Below are positions 9,133-18,185 of a DNA stretch of 64,000 nt, piece by piece. Position 1 is the first letter of the stretch. The number at the start of each line of letters is the position of its first letter. The translations under genes and the position numbers were made by a program. The notes under the pieces are model-generated. The model saw only the letters and a program-made list of their open reading frames with translations. It did no database searches and was not told where the DNA came from. This stretch comes from Bacillota bacterium (GTDB taxonomy: Bacteria > Bacillota > Dehalobacteriia > UBA4068 > UBA4997). The stretch is taken from the NCBI GenBank assembly GCA_021769035.1, contig JAETTP010000005.1, positions 1 to 64,000 on the forward strand. The letters run 5' to 3'.

Positions 9133-10554
9133 TCAAATCGTACCGAACGCCGGCACAAAGTTCATCAATAACCAGCCAAACAGCGTGATCACCAAAATGC
9201 TGAGCATGGTTAAGGCAACGCCATTTTTGCCCATAAACGAGGGCTTCAGGCCAAAACCCACCGGAATGGCCCGGATTGAGGTGGGTAAAATATAAGCACA
9301 GTTGAAAGCAGCCGAGGCGATAAAGATATAGGGAATAGGGTTCAGCCCTAGCTGTTGGGTAACGCTGATAACCACCGGCAAGGAAATGGCCGCGGCGGCA
9401 GTGTTGCTGGCAATCTCCGCCAACAGAATGGTAAAGGCGACAAAAATCAGGATCGTAAACAGGCCGCCGGTCAAATTGCAGGCTGCCAGTTGGGCCGCCA
9501 AAACCTGCGCCGCGCCGGAATCGCTAATCATTCCACCCACAGCCATGCCGCCGGCGATCAGGAAAAGCAGGTTCCAGCCAATATTACGCTCCGCTTTGGC
9601 CCAGGTTAAAAATGGCCTGCCGTCGCTTTTAGGCAGCACAAAAGTTAGCATACCGCAAAGCATAAATATGTAAGCCGGCTTCAGGCCCGGCAGCCATTGC
9701 TCAAACAATGGCCGCGCAAAAGCCAGCAAGGTTGCCGCCCCAAACAATACCACGCTGACGGCCTCATCGCGGTTCATCGGCGGCAGCTCCTGATAGAGGC
9801 CGCGGAAATATTCCTTGCTGCCATCCAGCCGCACATTTTTCGGCTTAATCAGCAGTAGATACAGCACCCCAACCACAATCAACAGCAACATAAAAGGCAC
9901 CAGACGCACAATCCAATCCAGATAAGCAAACTCCTGACCGGTGAGTTGCTCAAAATAGCCCACCGAAATCAGGTTCATCGCGCCGCCCAGGGGCGTGCCC
10001 ACGCCGCCCACGCCGGCGCCCCAAGCAATCGCCGCTAAAATAATGGAGCGAATTGGGCTATCCGCCGGGCTAACATATTGCAGCATCGCAAAGGCAATAG
10101 GGGTCAGTACCATACACACCACCGCATTGGGCAGCACCGTGGAAAGCACCGCCGGCAGTACAAACCAGATTACGATTTGCTGCGTAGCGGACGGGCCGAT
10201 AATGCAGAGAGCCTTGAGGGAGAGCCGGCGGTCAAAGCCGGTTTCCTGCCAGGTAATCGCCAACAAATCCGCCCCCAAAAGCAGCACCACAATCTCTGAA
10301 AAATAGCTGCTAATAATGCTACTCATCGGCAAAATAGCAAACAGCGAATTAACAACAACAGGCACAAAAGCGGTCACTGCCGGACTAACCGGCACCGTAA
10401 TCCACCAAAAACCCATCCAAACCACCGTGCCCACAGCCACCCGCGCTTCTAGCTCAAACAGATTAGCCGGCAGCAACAGCACCACCAACGCAAACAGCAG
10501 CGGCCCCAACGCTATATACAACCTTTGGGCGCAGCTCAGCGGTTTATCCTCCAT
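9133..10554 (-). CDS. SLC13/DASS-family anion permease
   Basis: Multi-TM protein with NAAAAAISLPVVISVTQQLGLNPIPYIFIASAAFNCAYILPTS, typical of DASS transporters. Confidence 0.82.
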   Translation of the reverse strand: MEDKPLSCAQRLYIALGPLLFALVVLLLPANLFELEARVAVGTVVWMGFWWITVPVSPAVTAFVPVVVNSLFAILPMSSIISSYFSEIVVLLLGADLLAITWQETGFDRRLSLKALCIIGPSATQQIVIWFVLPAVLSTVLPNAVVCMVLTPIAFAMLQYVSPADSPIRSIILAAIAWGAGVGGVGTPLGGAMNLISVGYFEQLTGQEFAYLDWIVRLVPFMLLLIVVGVLYLLLIKPKNVRLDGSKEYFRGLYQELPPMNRDEAVSVVLFGAATLLAFARPLFEQWLPGLKPAYIFMLCGMLTFVLPKSDGRPFLTWAKAERNIGWNLLFLIAGGMAVGGMISDSGAAQVLAAQLAACNLTGGLFTILIFVAFTILLAEIASNTAAAAISLPVVISVTQQLGLNPIPYIFIASAAFNCAYILPTSIRAIPVGFGLKPSFMGKNGVALTMLSILVITLFGWLLMNFVPAFGTI

Positions 10555-10647
10555 TGACAACATCCCCTTACAAGCTTTTAGTTATAGTATACGCTATTTT
10601 GCGACAAAACTCCTGCCTGACGCAGTGTTTTTTGCCTAATCCGTAGC

Positions 10648-11310
10648 CTACTCGCTCATGCGGTAATGCCCCACAATATCCCGCCGTCTTTCCAGCACAT
10701 CTTCCTCATAAGCAGCCTGGAAAGGGTTGGCGTGGTGAATAAGATACGGCACGCCGGAATCATTGCGCAAGTTGGAAACTATGCCAATATGCTTCTTAAA
10801 AATTACAATATCACCGCCCTGCCATGCGGCAATATTATGCACATCCGTGTCCAGGGCCAGCGCGTTGCCGGCAAAATAAACCTGCAAATTAGGCACCCGG
10901 CGGAAATCAATCCGCGCGTCCGGCTCCGCCACCGCGTAAGCCTCCGGCCGGGCCGCGATATCCAACGCCACCAGCTGCTGCAAATCGTAACCGGCGGCCA
11001 GCAAAGCCTGGGCCACCACATCAGTACAAACGCCAAAATGGTCGTCTGGATAACCGCTTTCATAATACTTGCTTTTGTAAACCGGGTTGGTTGCAATATA
11101 ATCCCTGGCCCCCTGCAATATATCGGTTTGGTCGTCCAGCCCGTCGCCGTCCCTATCCTGCGAGCTTATTTGCTCTGCAACGCCAAAATCCGCATTGGTA
11201 TAAGCGTCAGGCAAGGCGCTGCTAGTACCGATAAAATAAAACCGACCGGCGTAAAGCGCACCCAGCAACGTCAACAGTAGCAAGCACGCCAAAAATTTCC
11301 GCTTTCTCAT
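10648..11310 (-). CDS. DUF1287 domain protein
   Basis: QILQGARDYIATNPVYKSKYYESGYPDDHFGVCTDVVAQALLAAGYDLQ...GDIVIFKKHIGIVS. Confidence 0.8.
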   Translation of the reverse strand: MRKRKFLACLLLLTLLGALYAGRFYFIGTSSALPDAYTNADFGVAEQISSQDRDGDGLDDQTDILQGARDYIATNPVYKSKYYESGYPDDHFGVCTDVVAQALLAAGYDLQQLVALDIAARPEAYAVAEPDARIDFRRVPNLQVYFAGNALALDTDVHNIAAWQGGDIVIFKKHIGIVSNLRNDSGVPYLIHHANPFQAAYEEDVLERRRDIVGHYRMSE

Positions 11311-11344
11311 TCATTTAACCTCCAAGCATATCACCATTTAAGCG

Positions 11345-11381
11345 CAGGCAGCCAACCCCACAAAATGGAGCTGGCTGCCTG
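11345..11381. terminator. Hairpin downstream of the giant SLH gene
   Basis: caggcagcca...tggctgcctg, 10-bp stem; followed on + strand by acgattttt. Confidence 0.5.
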
Positions 11382-11410
11382 ACGATTTTTAATAAGTCAA
11401 TTTTGGCCGT

Positions 11411-14400
11411 TTACAGATTGAAATAGCGCATAATCATCTGTGCAGCTTCAGCCCGGCTGGTGTTATCCTGCGGACGGAAAGTGCCATCAGGATAGCCAGT
11501 AATAACTCCGTGCTGGCTGGCCCAGCTCAAAGCCTGTTTAGCATAATCGCTAGCCTCTGCTGCATCGGAAAAACTCAACTGTTCGCTGGTCTGCGGCTGC
11601 CCGGCAAAACGCCAAAGCAACGTTGCCAACTGCTCACGGGTGATTGGATCCTGCGGGCCATAATTGCCGTCGCCGTAACCCCAAAGCACATCGTTACGGC
11701 CGCCCCAGGTAATTGCCGGCCAATACCATTCCTGGTCGACGTCATCAAACACGCCCTCGCCGCTGACTGCCGGCCGCCCTGCCTTATTGTAGAGCACCTG
11801 AGCCATCATCGCGCGGGAAAGGGGAATATTTGTTTCCCACTCTTTCGGGGCTGTGCCAATCATTAAACTCTTTTCAATACAGTAATGTACGCCGTCGTGA
11901 TACCAAGCCGTGGGAATAGAATCAGTATACGGCCAAATCGGACAAGTTTCATCCTTGGGACAATCCCCTTGATGACCATGCCCAGCCATTCCCTCGGCCA
12001 CAAACAAAGCCTGAATGCTGTGGCCGGATCTTACATTTTCAAACGTGTAGCTGGTCACCGGCCCAACGCTCTTGCTATCCACCAAAACATCACTAAGCAC
12101 ATAACCCTCGTTTGGTTTAATAGTGAAAGTCTGGTCGGCGCCGCGGCTAACCACCACCCGTTTATCCGGGGAGATTTCACCGCCAATGCTGGCGCTGGCT
12201 GTAATCACATAGCTGGCCGAGCTGCTGCCGCCACCACCGGAGCCGCCGCTGTTGCCGCCGTTTGGCAGCCCGCCGGTTATATCGCCAGTGCTTAGGTTCA
12301 AAGTGCCGCCATTGTTGGAAATAGTCGTTTCCTTGCCGTTTTGGTCAACCACCTTAGTGCCCGGCGGCAATGTGATAGTAACATTGTCATCCTTATCCTT
12401 GTTCAGTTTAACCTCGCCGCCCTGCTCCGGCAGCTTAACCGTGTAATTCTGCTCAGGCTGCTGCGGATTTTCCGGGGTAACAGTAATTTCGCTGCCGCCC
12501 GGCAGGTCAATGCTGCCGTCCGGCTTCACCGGAACCGGCTTGGTGGGATCAGGAACTTTGTCGATTTTAACTGTAACATCTTCATTTTCAACTTCAGTAC
12601 CAACAGGAGCTTGGGCCTCGCCGTCCGGGCCGACTTTCACCGCGTCGCCCTCAGGGGCCGTCAGTGTAGTTTCTTTTTTGGTGCCGTCTGGATTTTTCTG
12701 CTCCACCGTCACCTTTTCACTGGTCACATTGCCGTCCGGGTCCACCGAACCGCCTTTTTCCGCCGTAATATCCGGGCCGTCCTCAGTTTCCACCTTGAAA
12801 GGCTCGTCAATGAATACCTTGCCCGTTTCATCAACCACCGGCGGCTTGGGAGTTTCACCCGGCTTATCCGGGTCGGTAGGCTTCTGCGGTGTAATAACCA
12901 CCGGCGGTTTTTCCGGATCTTTCGGAGTTATGGTTATCTCACCCTGATCATCTACTTCCACCTTAGCTTCTGGCGTTTCAACTGGCTGTTCAGGCGTTAC
13001 CACCTGTGCGTCATCAGGCGGATTATTAGGATGAACTGGCTCGGTTGGCCTATCAGGATTTTCCGGTTCCTTATCCGTCAGTTCGCCAGTATCTGGATTA
13101 AACACCGGATTATCCTTGTCAACTTCCGTTTCCTTGCCATCAACTGTAACCTTTGTGCCCGGCGGCAAAATCAATGTGCCGCCGTTGCCAAAGTCGATAC
13201 TCGGCTGCTCATTGCCCTCCAGATTAGGCAAAGCAATTACAATCTTTACATTTTCTTTATTCTTCACTTCAACCTTGCTATCCGCAGGCAAAGTTACACC
13301 GCTATCCGTAAAGCCAATTTCACCGCCCTCATTTGGCAAAGCGATTGTAATGCTTGCATTGCCCTTTGACGGATCGCTAATCGTAACTTCACTGCCATTG
13401 CCAGCAGGCAGCTGCACATCGCCGCTGGGGCTAACCGTTGCGGCATTGTCCGGTTCAGTGCCGCCAACTGCTTCAATTTTTATTATCACGTGATCAACTG
13501 TGACGGTGCTGCCAGCCGGGGCCTGCGCCTCGCCTTTGGTGTCAACTTTAATATCTTGGTTTTCCGTTGCAGTTATTTTAACTATTGTGTGCTCTTCTTC
13601 ATCAGCCACCGTCACCTCAGGAGCGGTGACCGTGCCATCAGCCGCAACCTCGCCCGGCTGCTCCAAAGTAATTTCCGGGCCGTCCTCCGTTTGCACAGTG
13701 GTTTTCGCCGGAGCCTCCAGCACAATATTTGGAGCTTCTTCGTCAGCAGCAGGCTCTTCCAGCCTCAAATCCACAGTCTTATCAGCCGGAGGTGTAATTT
13801 GGGTAGGCGCTTCGGCTGTTGGAGTGCTGATTTCCAACACACCATCATTATTTTTGATTGTTTGAGTGGGAGTATTGTTTTTCTTCTGGGTCAGCGTTGC
13901 GCCTTCGGGCAATGTCATAATCGGTTTTTTCTGTGCATTATTTTCAACCTTAACTTCGCCCTCAGATTTATCGTCCATTTCAATAGTGGTTATATAATCA
14001 GGAATTTTACCACTAATATTTACTTTACCGCCGTTTTTCAGGAACACCCGGCCGCCGTAAAGCCAAACAATTTCCAAATTGCGCTGGCAATCCAACACAT
14101 TCAGCACGGCCTTTTCCGGCACCCAGAAAATATGCTGCATTTCATAAATCCAGGTGTCGTTGTCCGCACCCAGGTTGCTGCCGTTCAAACAAAAGTCTGT
14201 TTTATTCAGCACAACCAAAGCGTTCGGCATTGTGAAATTGCCCTCAAGATAATACTGTCCACCTGTTAAATATCTGTAAGCCATTTTATTATCAGGCAAA
14301 GTACCCGTATGAATGGCTGGTGAGTACTCTTGTGTAACAGTATTAAAGTTACCCTCATTAATTACCGTTGCTTCAGCCAATTCCGGATGCCGCACCGAAT

Positions 14401-16303
14401 GAGGCCCATCGCTCGGCTTATCCACAACGCCACTATTATCAACCGTCACTTTGCCGCCAGCAGTTCCTGCTGCCGGAGCGTAATTTACATTATTAGCAGG
14501 GTCTTTGGCAATCATATTCAGCGTGCCGCCGCCTGCAACCTCAATGCCGCCGCTGCCAGCCAAACCCTTAAAGCCGTCCGTATTATCTTCTGCTTTGCCC
14601 TCATCATTGGCAAGGTTCAAGGTTGCGCCATTTGCCACTTCAAACGCCGGGCCGCTCGCCGGGCCGGTGATTTTATAGCCGTTCAGGCAAATATATGCCG
14701 CGCCACTTGTAACCGTAATAGTTTGGGACAAGTTAATATCCTGAGTCAGGTAATAATAACCAGCACCCAAAGGATTGGAAATAGTTGAAGTTGGAGTGTA
14801 CACATTGCCATTGTGTATGTGGTCAGTGCTAACATCTTGCGGCAGTGTTATTGTGCCACCTGCTTCAACCTTAACAACGCCATTCTTTGTAGCAGTATAT
14901 TCTGCCGTCTTATCATCTTTATTTTTTATCACCACTTTGCCGCCGGTGGCCACTTCGATACCGCCGGTTGCTGCCAGCTTGGCAAAAACATCAGGCTGGC
15001 AATCAAACAAATTCAAAACGCCGTTAGCGGGCACCTTAAAGGCCGGTTTATCAGTTAAATCAGTAAATGTGTTGCCGTTCAAGCAAAGATTTACAGTACC
15101 GGAGATTGTAACGGTGTCTGTAATGTTGCCGGTCAGGTAATAGTTGCCTGCGGCAAGAGATTTATAATCATCTGGAAGTGCTGTAAACACCACATCACCG
15201 TGCTTGTGGCTTTCAACAGTTGGACCGGCTACTAGTTCCAAATAATTACCTGCTTCATTCCACGCAACATGATAATGTTCGCTATCATCAGCATGGAAAT
15301 AGTCCAAATATTTGCCATAATCAGCATTAACAACACTTATTTGTGAACCGTAGTTAGCAACATCTCTGTTAACATTAATATTTGCATCACTAGCTAAATT
15401 TCCAACAGTTATTTTTTGGTTGTTATATACACAAATGTTATATGGTTTACCATTTTTAAAATTACCATAAATTTGATAATTACCATAAACATTAAATACT
15501 GCTGTATCGTTTTTAACATGAAAAACGCCTGCACCATTGCCATCAGATTCATTTCCGGTAATCACGCCGCCTCGCATGTTAAATTGACCACCATTCCATA
15601 CCCCAGCACCAATAGCAGGTACACCAGCAACTTTATTTCCCTTAATTTCACCACCATTCATAAATATTGAACCATTATTGTAAATACCAGCACCTGCACC
15701 ATTAGCACCAGCTCTATTATTATTAATTTTTCCACTATTAAAAGTTAATTGTCCACCAGTATTAACTTTTATACCGCCACCATCGTCAGCAATATTTCCA
15801 GTAATCTCACCACCACTTAAATTAAACTTACCATCACTAGCTATACAAACGCCACCACCGAAAGCACCCGCATTATCTGATGTGGAAGCCGTGTTATGGC
15901 CAACAGTGCCACCATACATATTAACAGTACCATGGCTTCCCAAAAACATACCAGCACCTTGTCTTGCATTATTGAAAGCGATAGTTCCGCCATACATATT
16001 TAAAGTACCATAATTAGTGATCTGAACGGCTCCGCCAGTTTCACTTGCGCCTCCAGTAATCACACCACCATTAATAGTTACACCAGATATTGTGTGCTCT
16101 GTTCCCGGATTACAATCACACAAATCTAATGTCCTACTGCCGGAAAGAACGAAAAATGAATAATTGTCATTACTATTGTTTTTTACATATTTAATTACAT
16201 GACCATTTAAGCATAAACTAACATTTGCATCTAACGTTATTGGATTGTTTATTTCAATATCTTCTCCCAAATAACTATTTTTTGTTAATTTATAGCTCCA
16301 CAT
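11411..16303 (-). CDS. C-terminal fragment of the disrupted surface protein: beta-helix GG repeats, CLNG modules, acidic repeats, three SLH domains
   Basis: Long ORF, but the ATG at 16303 has no convincing RBS and lies 24 nt downstream of an in-frame TAG. Confidence 0.6.
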   Translation of the reverse strand: MWSYKLTKNSYLGEDIEINNPITLDANVSLCLNGHVIKYVKNNSNDNYSFFVLSGSRTLDLCDCNPGTEHTISGVTINGGVITGGASETGGAVQITNYGTLNMYGGTIAFNNARQGAGMFLGSHGTVNMYGGTVGHNTASTSDNAGAFGGGVCIASDGKFNLSGGEITGNIADDGGGIKVNTGGQLTFNSGKINNNRAGANGAGAGIYNNGSIFMNGGEIKGNKVAGVPAIGAGVWNGGQFNMRGGVITGNESDGNGAGVFHVKNDTAVFNVYGNYQIYGNFKNGKPYNICVYNNQKITVGNLASDANINVNRDVANYGSQISVVNADYGKYLDYFHADDSEHYHVAWNEAGNYLELVAGPTVESHKHGDVVFTALPDDYKSLAAGNYYLTGNITDTVTISGTVNLCLNGNTFTDLTDKPAFKVPANGVLNLFDCQPDVFAKLAATGGIEVATGGKVVIKNKDDKTAEYTATKNGVVKVEAGGTITLPQDVSTDHIHNGNVYTPTSTISNPLGAGYYYLTQDINLSQTITVTSGAAYICLNGYKITGPASGPAFEVANGATLNLANDEGKAEDNTDGFKGLAGSGGIEVAGGGTLNMIAKDPANNVNYAPAAGTAGGKVTVDNSGVVDKPSDGPHSVRHPELAEATVINEGNFNTVTQEYSPAIHTGTLPDNKMAYRYLTGGQYYLEGNFTMPNALVVLNKTDFCLNGSNLGADNDTWIYEMQHIFWVPEKAVLNVLDCQRNLEIVWLYGGRVFLKNGGKVNISGKIPDYITTIEMDDKSEGEVKVENNAQKKPIMTLPEGATLTQKKNNTPTQTIKNNDGVLEISTPTAEAPTQITPPADKTVDLRLEEPAADEEAPNIVLEAPAKTTVQTEDGPEITLEQPGEVAADGTVTAPEVTVADEEEHTIVKITATENQDIKVDTKGEAQAPAGSTVTVDHVIIKIEAVGGTEPDNAATVSPSGDVQLPAGNGSEVTISDPSKGNASITIALPNEGGEIGFTDSGVTLPADSKVEVKNKENVKIVIALPNLEGNEQPSIDFGNGGTLILPPGTKVTVDGKETEVDKDNPVFNPDTGELTDKEPENPDRPTEPVHPNNPPDDAQVVTPEQPVETPEAKVEVDDQGEITITPKDPEKPPVVITPQKPTDPDKPGETPKPPVVDETGKVFIDEPFKVETEDGPDITAEKGGSVDPDGNVTSEKVTVEQKNPDGTKKETTLTAPEGDAVKVGPDGEAQAPVGTEVENEDVTVKIDKVPDPTKPVPVKPDGSIDLPGGSEITVTPENPQQPEQNYTVKLPEQGGEVKLNKDKDDNVTITLPPGTKVVDQNGKETTISNNGGTLNLSTGDITGGLPNGGNSGGSGGGGSSSASYVITASASIGGEISPDKRVVVSRGADQTFTIKPNEGYVLSDVLVDSKSVGPVTSYTFENVRSGHSIQALFVAEGMAGHGHQGDCPKDETCPIWPYTDSIPTAWYHDGVHYCIEKSLMIGTAPKEWETNIPLSRAMMAQVLYNKAGRPAVSGEGVFDDVDQEWYWPAITWGGRNDVLWGYGDGNYGPQDPITREQLATLLWRFAGQPQTSEQLSFSDAAEASDYAKQALSWASQHGVITGYPDGTFRPQDNTSRAEAAQMIMRYFNL

Positions 16304-16327
16304 ATTAGTGCCAGACCCAGTAGTCGG

Positions 16328-17914
16328 CTACAAAGGTACGCCATTAGCACATAATTTGCCATCAGTATTAACTGTCAACTTATTCTCAAAAGTAATCGAA
16401 GTATTGCCAACCGTTACGCTACTATCATAGCCAACATTTAAAGCATGGCTATGTTTTTCGCTTATTGTACCGTCAGCATAAATCATTACGACACATTCTT
16501 TCTGGGCTGTATATGAATTGGCGCTGCCAACTTGAACTTTACCACCAGCTTCAATCTTAATACCGCCGCTATTAGCCAAACCGGCAAAGCTGTCATTGCC
16601 CACACAATTTCTAATATTCAGTACAGAACCGTTTGGTACACTAAACGCCGGCTCATCATCAGCTGGGCCTGTGATTGTTTTGCCGTTCAGACAAAGGTCA
16701 ACAGTACTAGTAATTTCCACCGTGTCGTTCAGTGAAACTGCATCAGTCAAATAATAGCTGCCAGCTTGCAGAGGACTTTCAAGCGTATTTTTATCTGTAA
16801 AGTTCTGTCCATTATGCTCGTGCTTTTCTACAATATCACCGTTAGGTTTAACTATTACAACACAGTCTTTTTCTGAATTTATAAATTCCGACTCATCACC
16901 ATCCATATTACACACGACTAAAACCTTGCCGCCCTTTGCAATTTTAATATCGCCAGCCGTAGTCAAATCTTCAAAGTTGTAATTACCATCGGCGTCAAAA
17001 CCACCCTCATGATTATAAATTGTCAGCTTGGAATTAGCCGGAACATTAAATATTGGCGTACCGTCAGTTGGGCCAGTGATTGCCTTGTCGTTCAGGCAAA
17101 GGCTAACTTGCCCTGAAACTGTAAACGTATTGTTCAGTGTAACTGGTTCTTTAAGGTAATAATAAGTTGTACCGCCTGTTCCAATAGTATCAGAAACAAA
17201 ATCATTATTGGTTATGGCCGTAAATTCAGTTGAACTGCCAGGGTGAGTATGTTTGCCTATCCCGTTTCCCGCATAATAATACAATAAGTTGTCACTGGTA
17301 TTAAAGCTAATGTAGGAATTTTCCGGGTCATCAGCAAAAAAAGATCCTACATAGTTTTTATAAGTTGCATTACCTTGACCTGATTGCATTTTGGCATTAT
17401 AAGGCCCGCTAGTATTGTCCGGCGGTTCGACCGAAAAGCCTACTCTGGCATCAGTGGTTAAAGCGTCGCCACCAGTTATATCAATAGTAAACGCTCGATG
17501 TTGGCCTGTTTCATATACAACATAATATTCAATATAAACATTATTAGGTTTTCTCTCTTCGCCGGCCGTATTGCCATAGATTTTAGGCGTTTGTGCAAAA
17601 GAGAAACTATTTGTGGCAGGATAAAAACCGCCGCCAGCCTGGGAGGCATGATTACCTGTAATTTGAATACTCGATATAGTGATTGGGGAATTGTAGTAAA
17701 CGCCGCCTCCATTACCAGAGGTAGCTGTATTCCCTTTTATTACACCACCAGACAACAAAGTTCGGTTGGAGGTACTTCCTGTGTGATTATATGCCACCAC
17801 CATCTGCTGCCTTGTTTCCTGAAATTTCGCCCCCTGACATTTCAATATAACCGTTGTCCTTAATATAAATGCCGCCGCCATTAGATGTAGCGGTATTGTT
17901 AGATATAACACCAT
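16328..17914 (-). CDS. Internal fragment of the disrupted surface protein
   Basis: Two CLNG modules and GGVIKGNTATSGNGGGVYYN repeats; the first ~40 codons are out of frame with the parent gene, so the true segment starts near 17790. Confidence 0.4.
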   Translation of the reverse strand: MVLYLTIPLHLMAAAFILRTTVILKCQGAKFQETRQQMVVAYNHTGSTSNRTLLSGGVIKGNTATSGNGGGVYYNSPITISSIQITGNHASQAGGGFYPATNSFSFAQTPKIYGNTAGEERKPNNVYIEYYVVYETGQHRAFTIDITGGDALTTDARVGFSVEPPDNTSGPYNAKMQSGQGNATYKNYVGSFFADDPENSYISFNTSDNLLYYYAGNGIGKHTHPGSSTEFTAITNNDFVSDTIGTGGTTYYYLKEPVTLNNTFTVSGQVSLCLNDKAITGPTDGTPIFNVPANSKLTIYNHEGGFDADGNYNFEDLTTAGDIKIAKGGKVLVVCNMDGDESEFINSEKDCVVIVKPNGDIVEKHEHNGQNFTDKNTLESPLQAGSYYLTDAVSLNDTVEITSTVDLCLNGKTITGPADDEPAFSVPNGSVLNIRNCVGNDSFAGLANSGGIKIEAGGKVQVGSANSYTAQKECVVMIYADGTISEKHSHALNVGYDSSVTVGNTSITFENKLTVNTDGKLCANGVPL

Positions 17915-18143
17915 TTTTTAATTGTGCCTTATTGACTACAACACATACACCGCCACCATTTTTTGCCTCATTATCGGTTATCTTACCACCATTTATAACA
18001 AAAGTTCCACCGGAAACCCCGCCGCCATCTTCCTCCGCCTTATTTTTGGTTATAACACCACCATACATATAAAAATCATTGCTATATGATATAGCGCCAC
18101 CACTATTTTTAGTCTGATTGCCGGCAATGGTTCCGCCATACAT
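17787..18143 (-). CDS. Internal fragment (beta-helix GG repeats) of the disrupted surface protein
   Basis: MYGGTIAGNQTKNSGGAI...EMSGGEISGNKAADGGGI then frameshift stop. Confidence 0.4.
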   Translation of the reverse strand: MYGGTIAGNQTKNSGGAISYSNDFYMYGGVITKNKAEEDGGGVSGGTFVINGGKITDNEAKNGGGVCVVVNKAQLKNGVISNNTATSNGGGIYIKDNGYIEMSGGEISGNKAADGGGI

Positions 18144-18185
18144 AGTGAACTCTCCTCGGCTTTGACTTAAGATAGCACCGCCACC

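Noticed and set aside
12341-14269. Plus-strand ORFs opposite the acidic stalk repeats
   Set aside because: Arg/Phe/Asn-rich antisense translations of repeats; no RBS or recognised motif.
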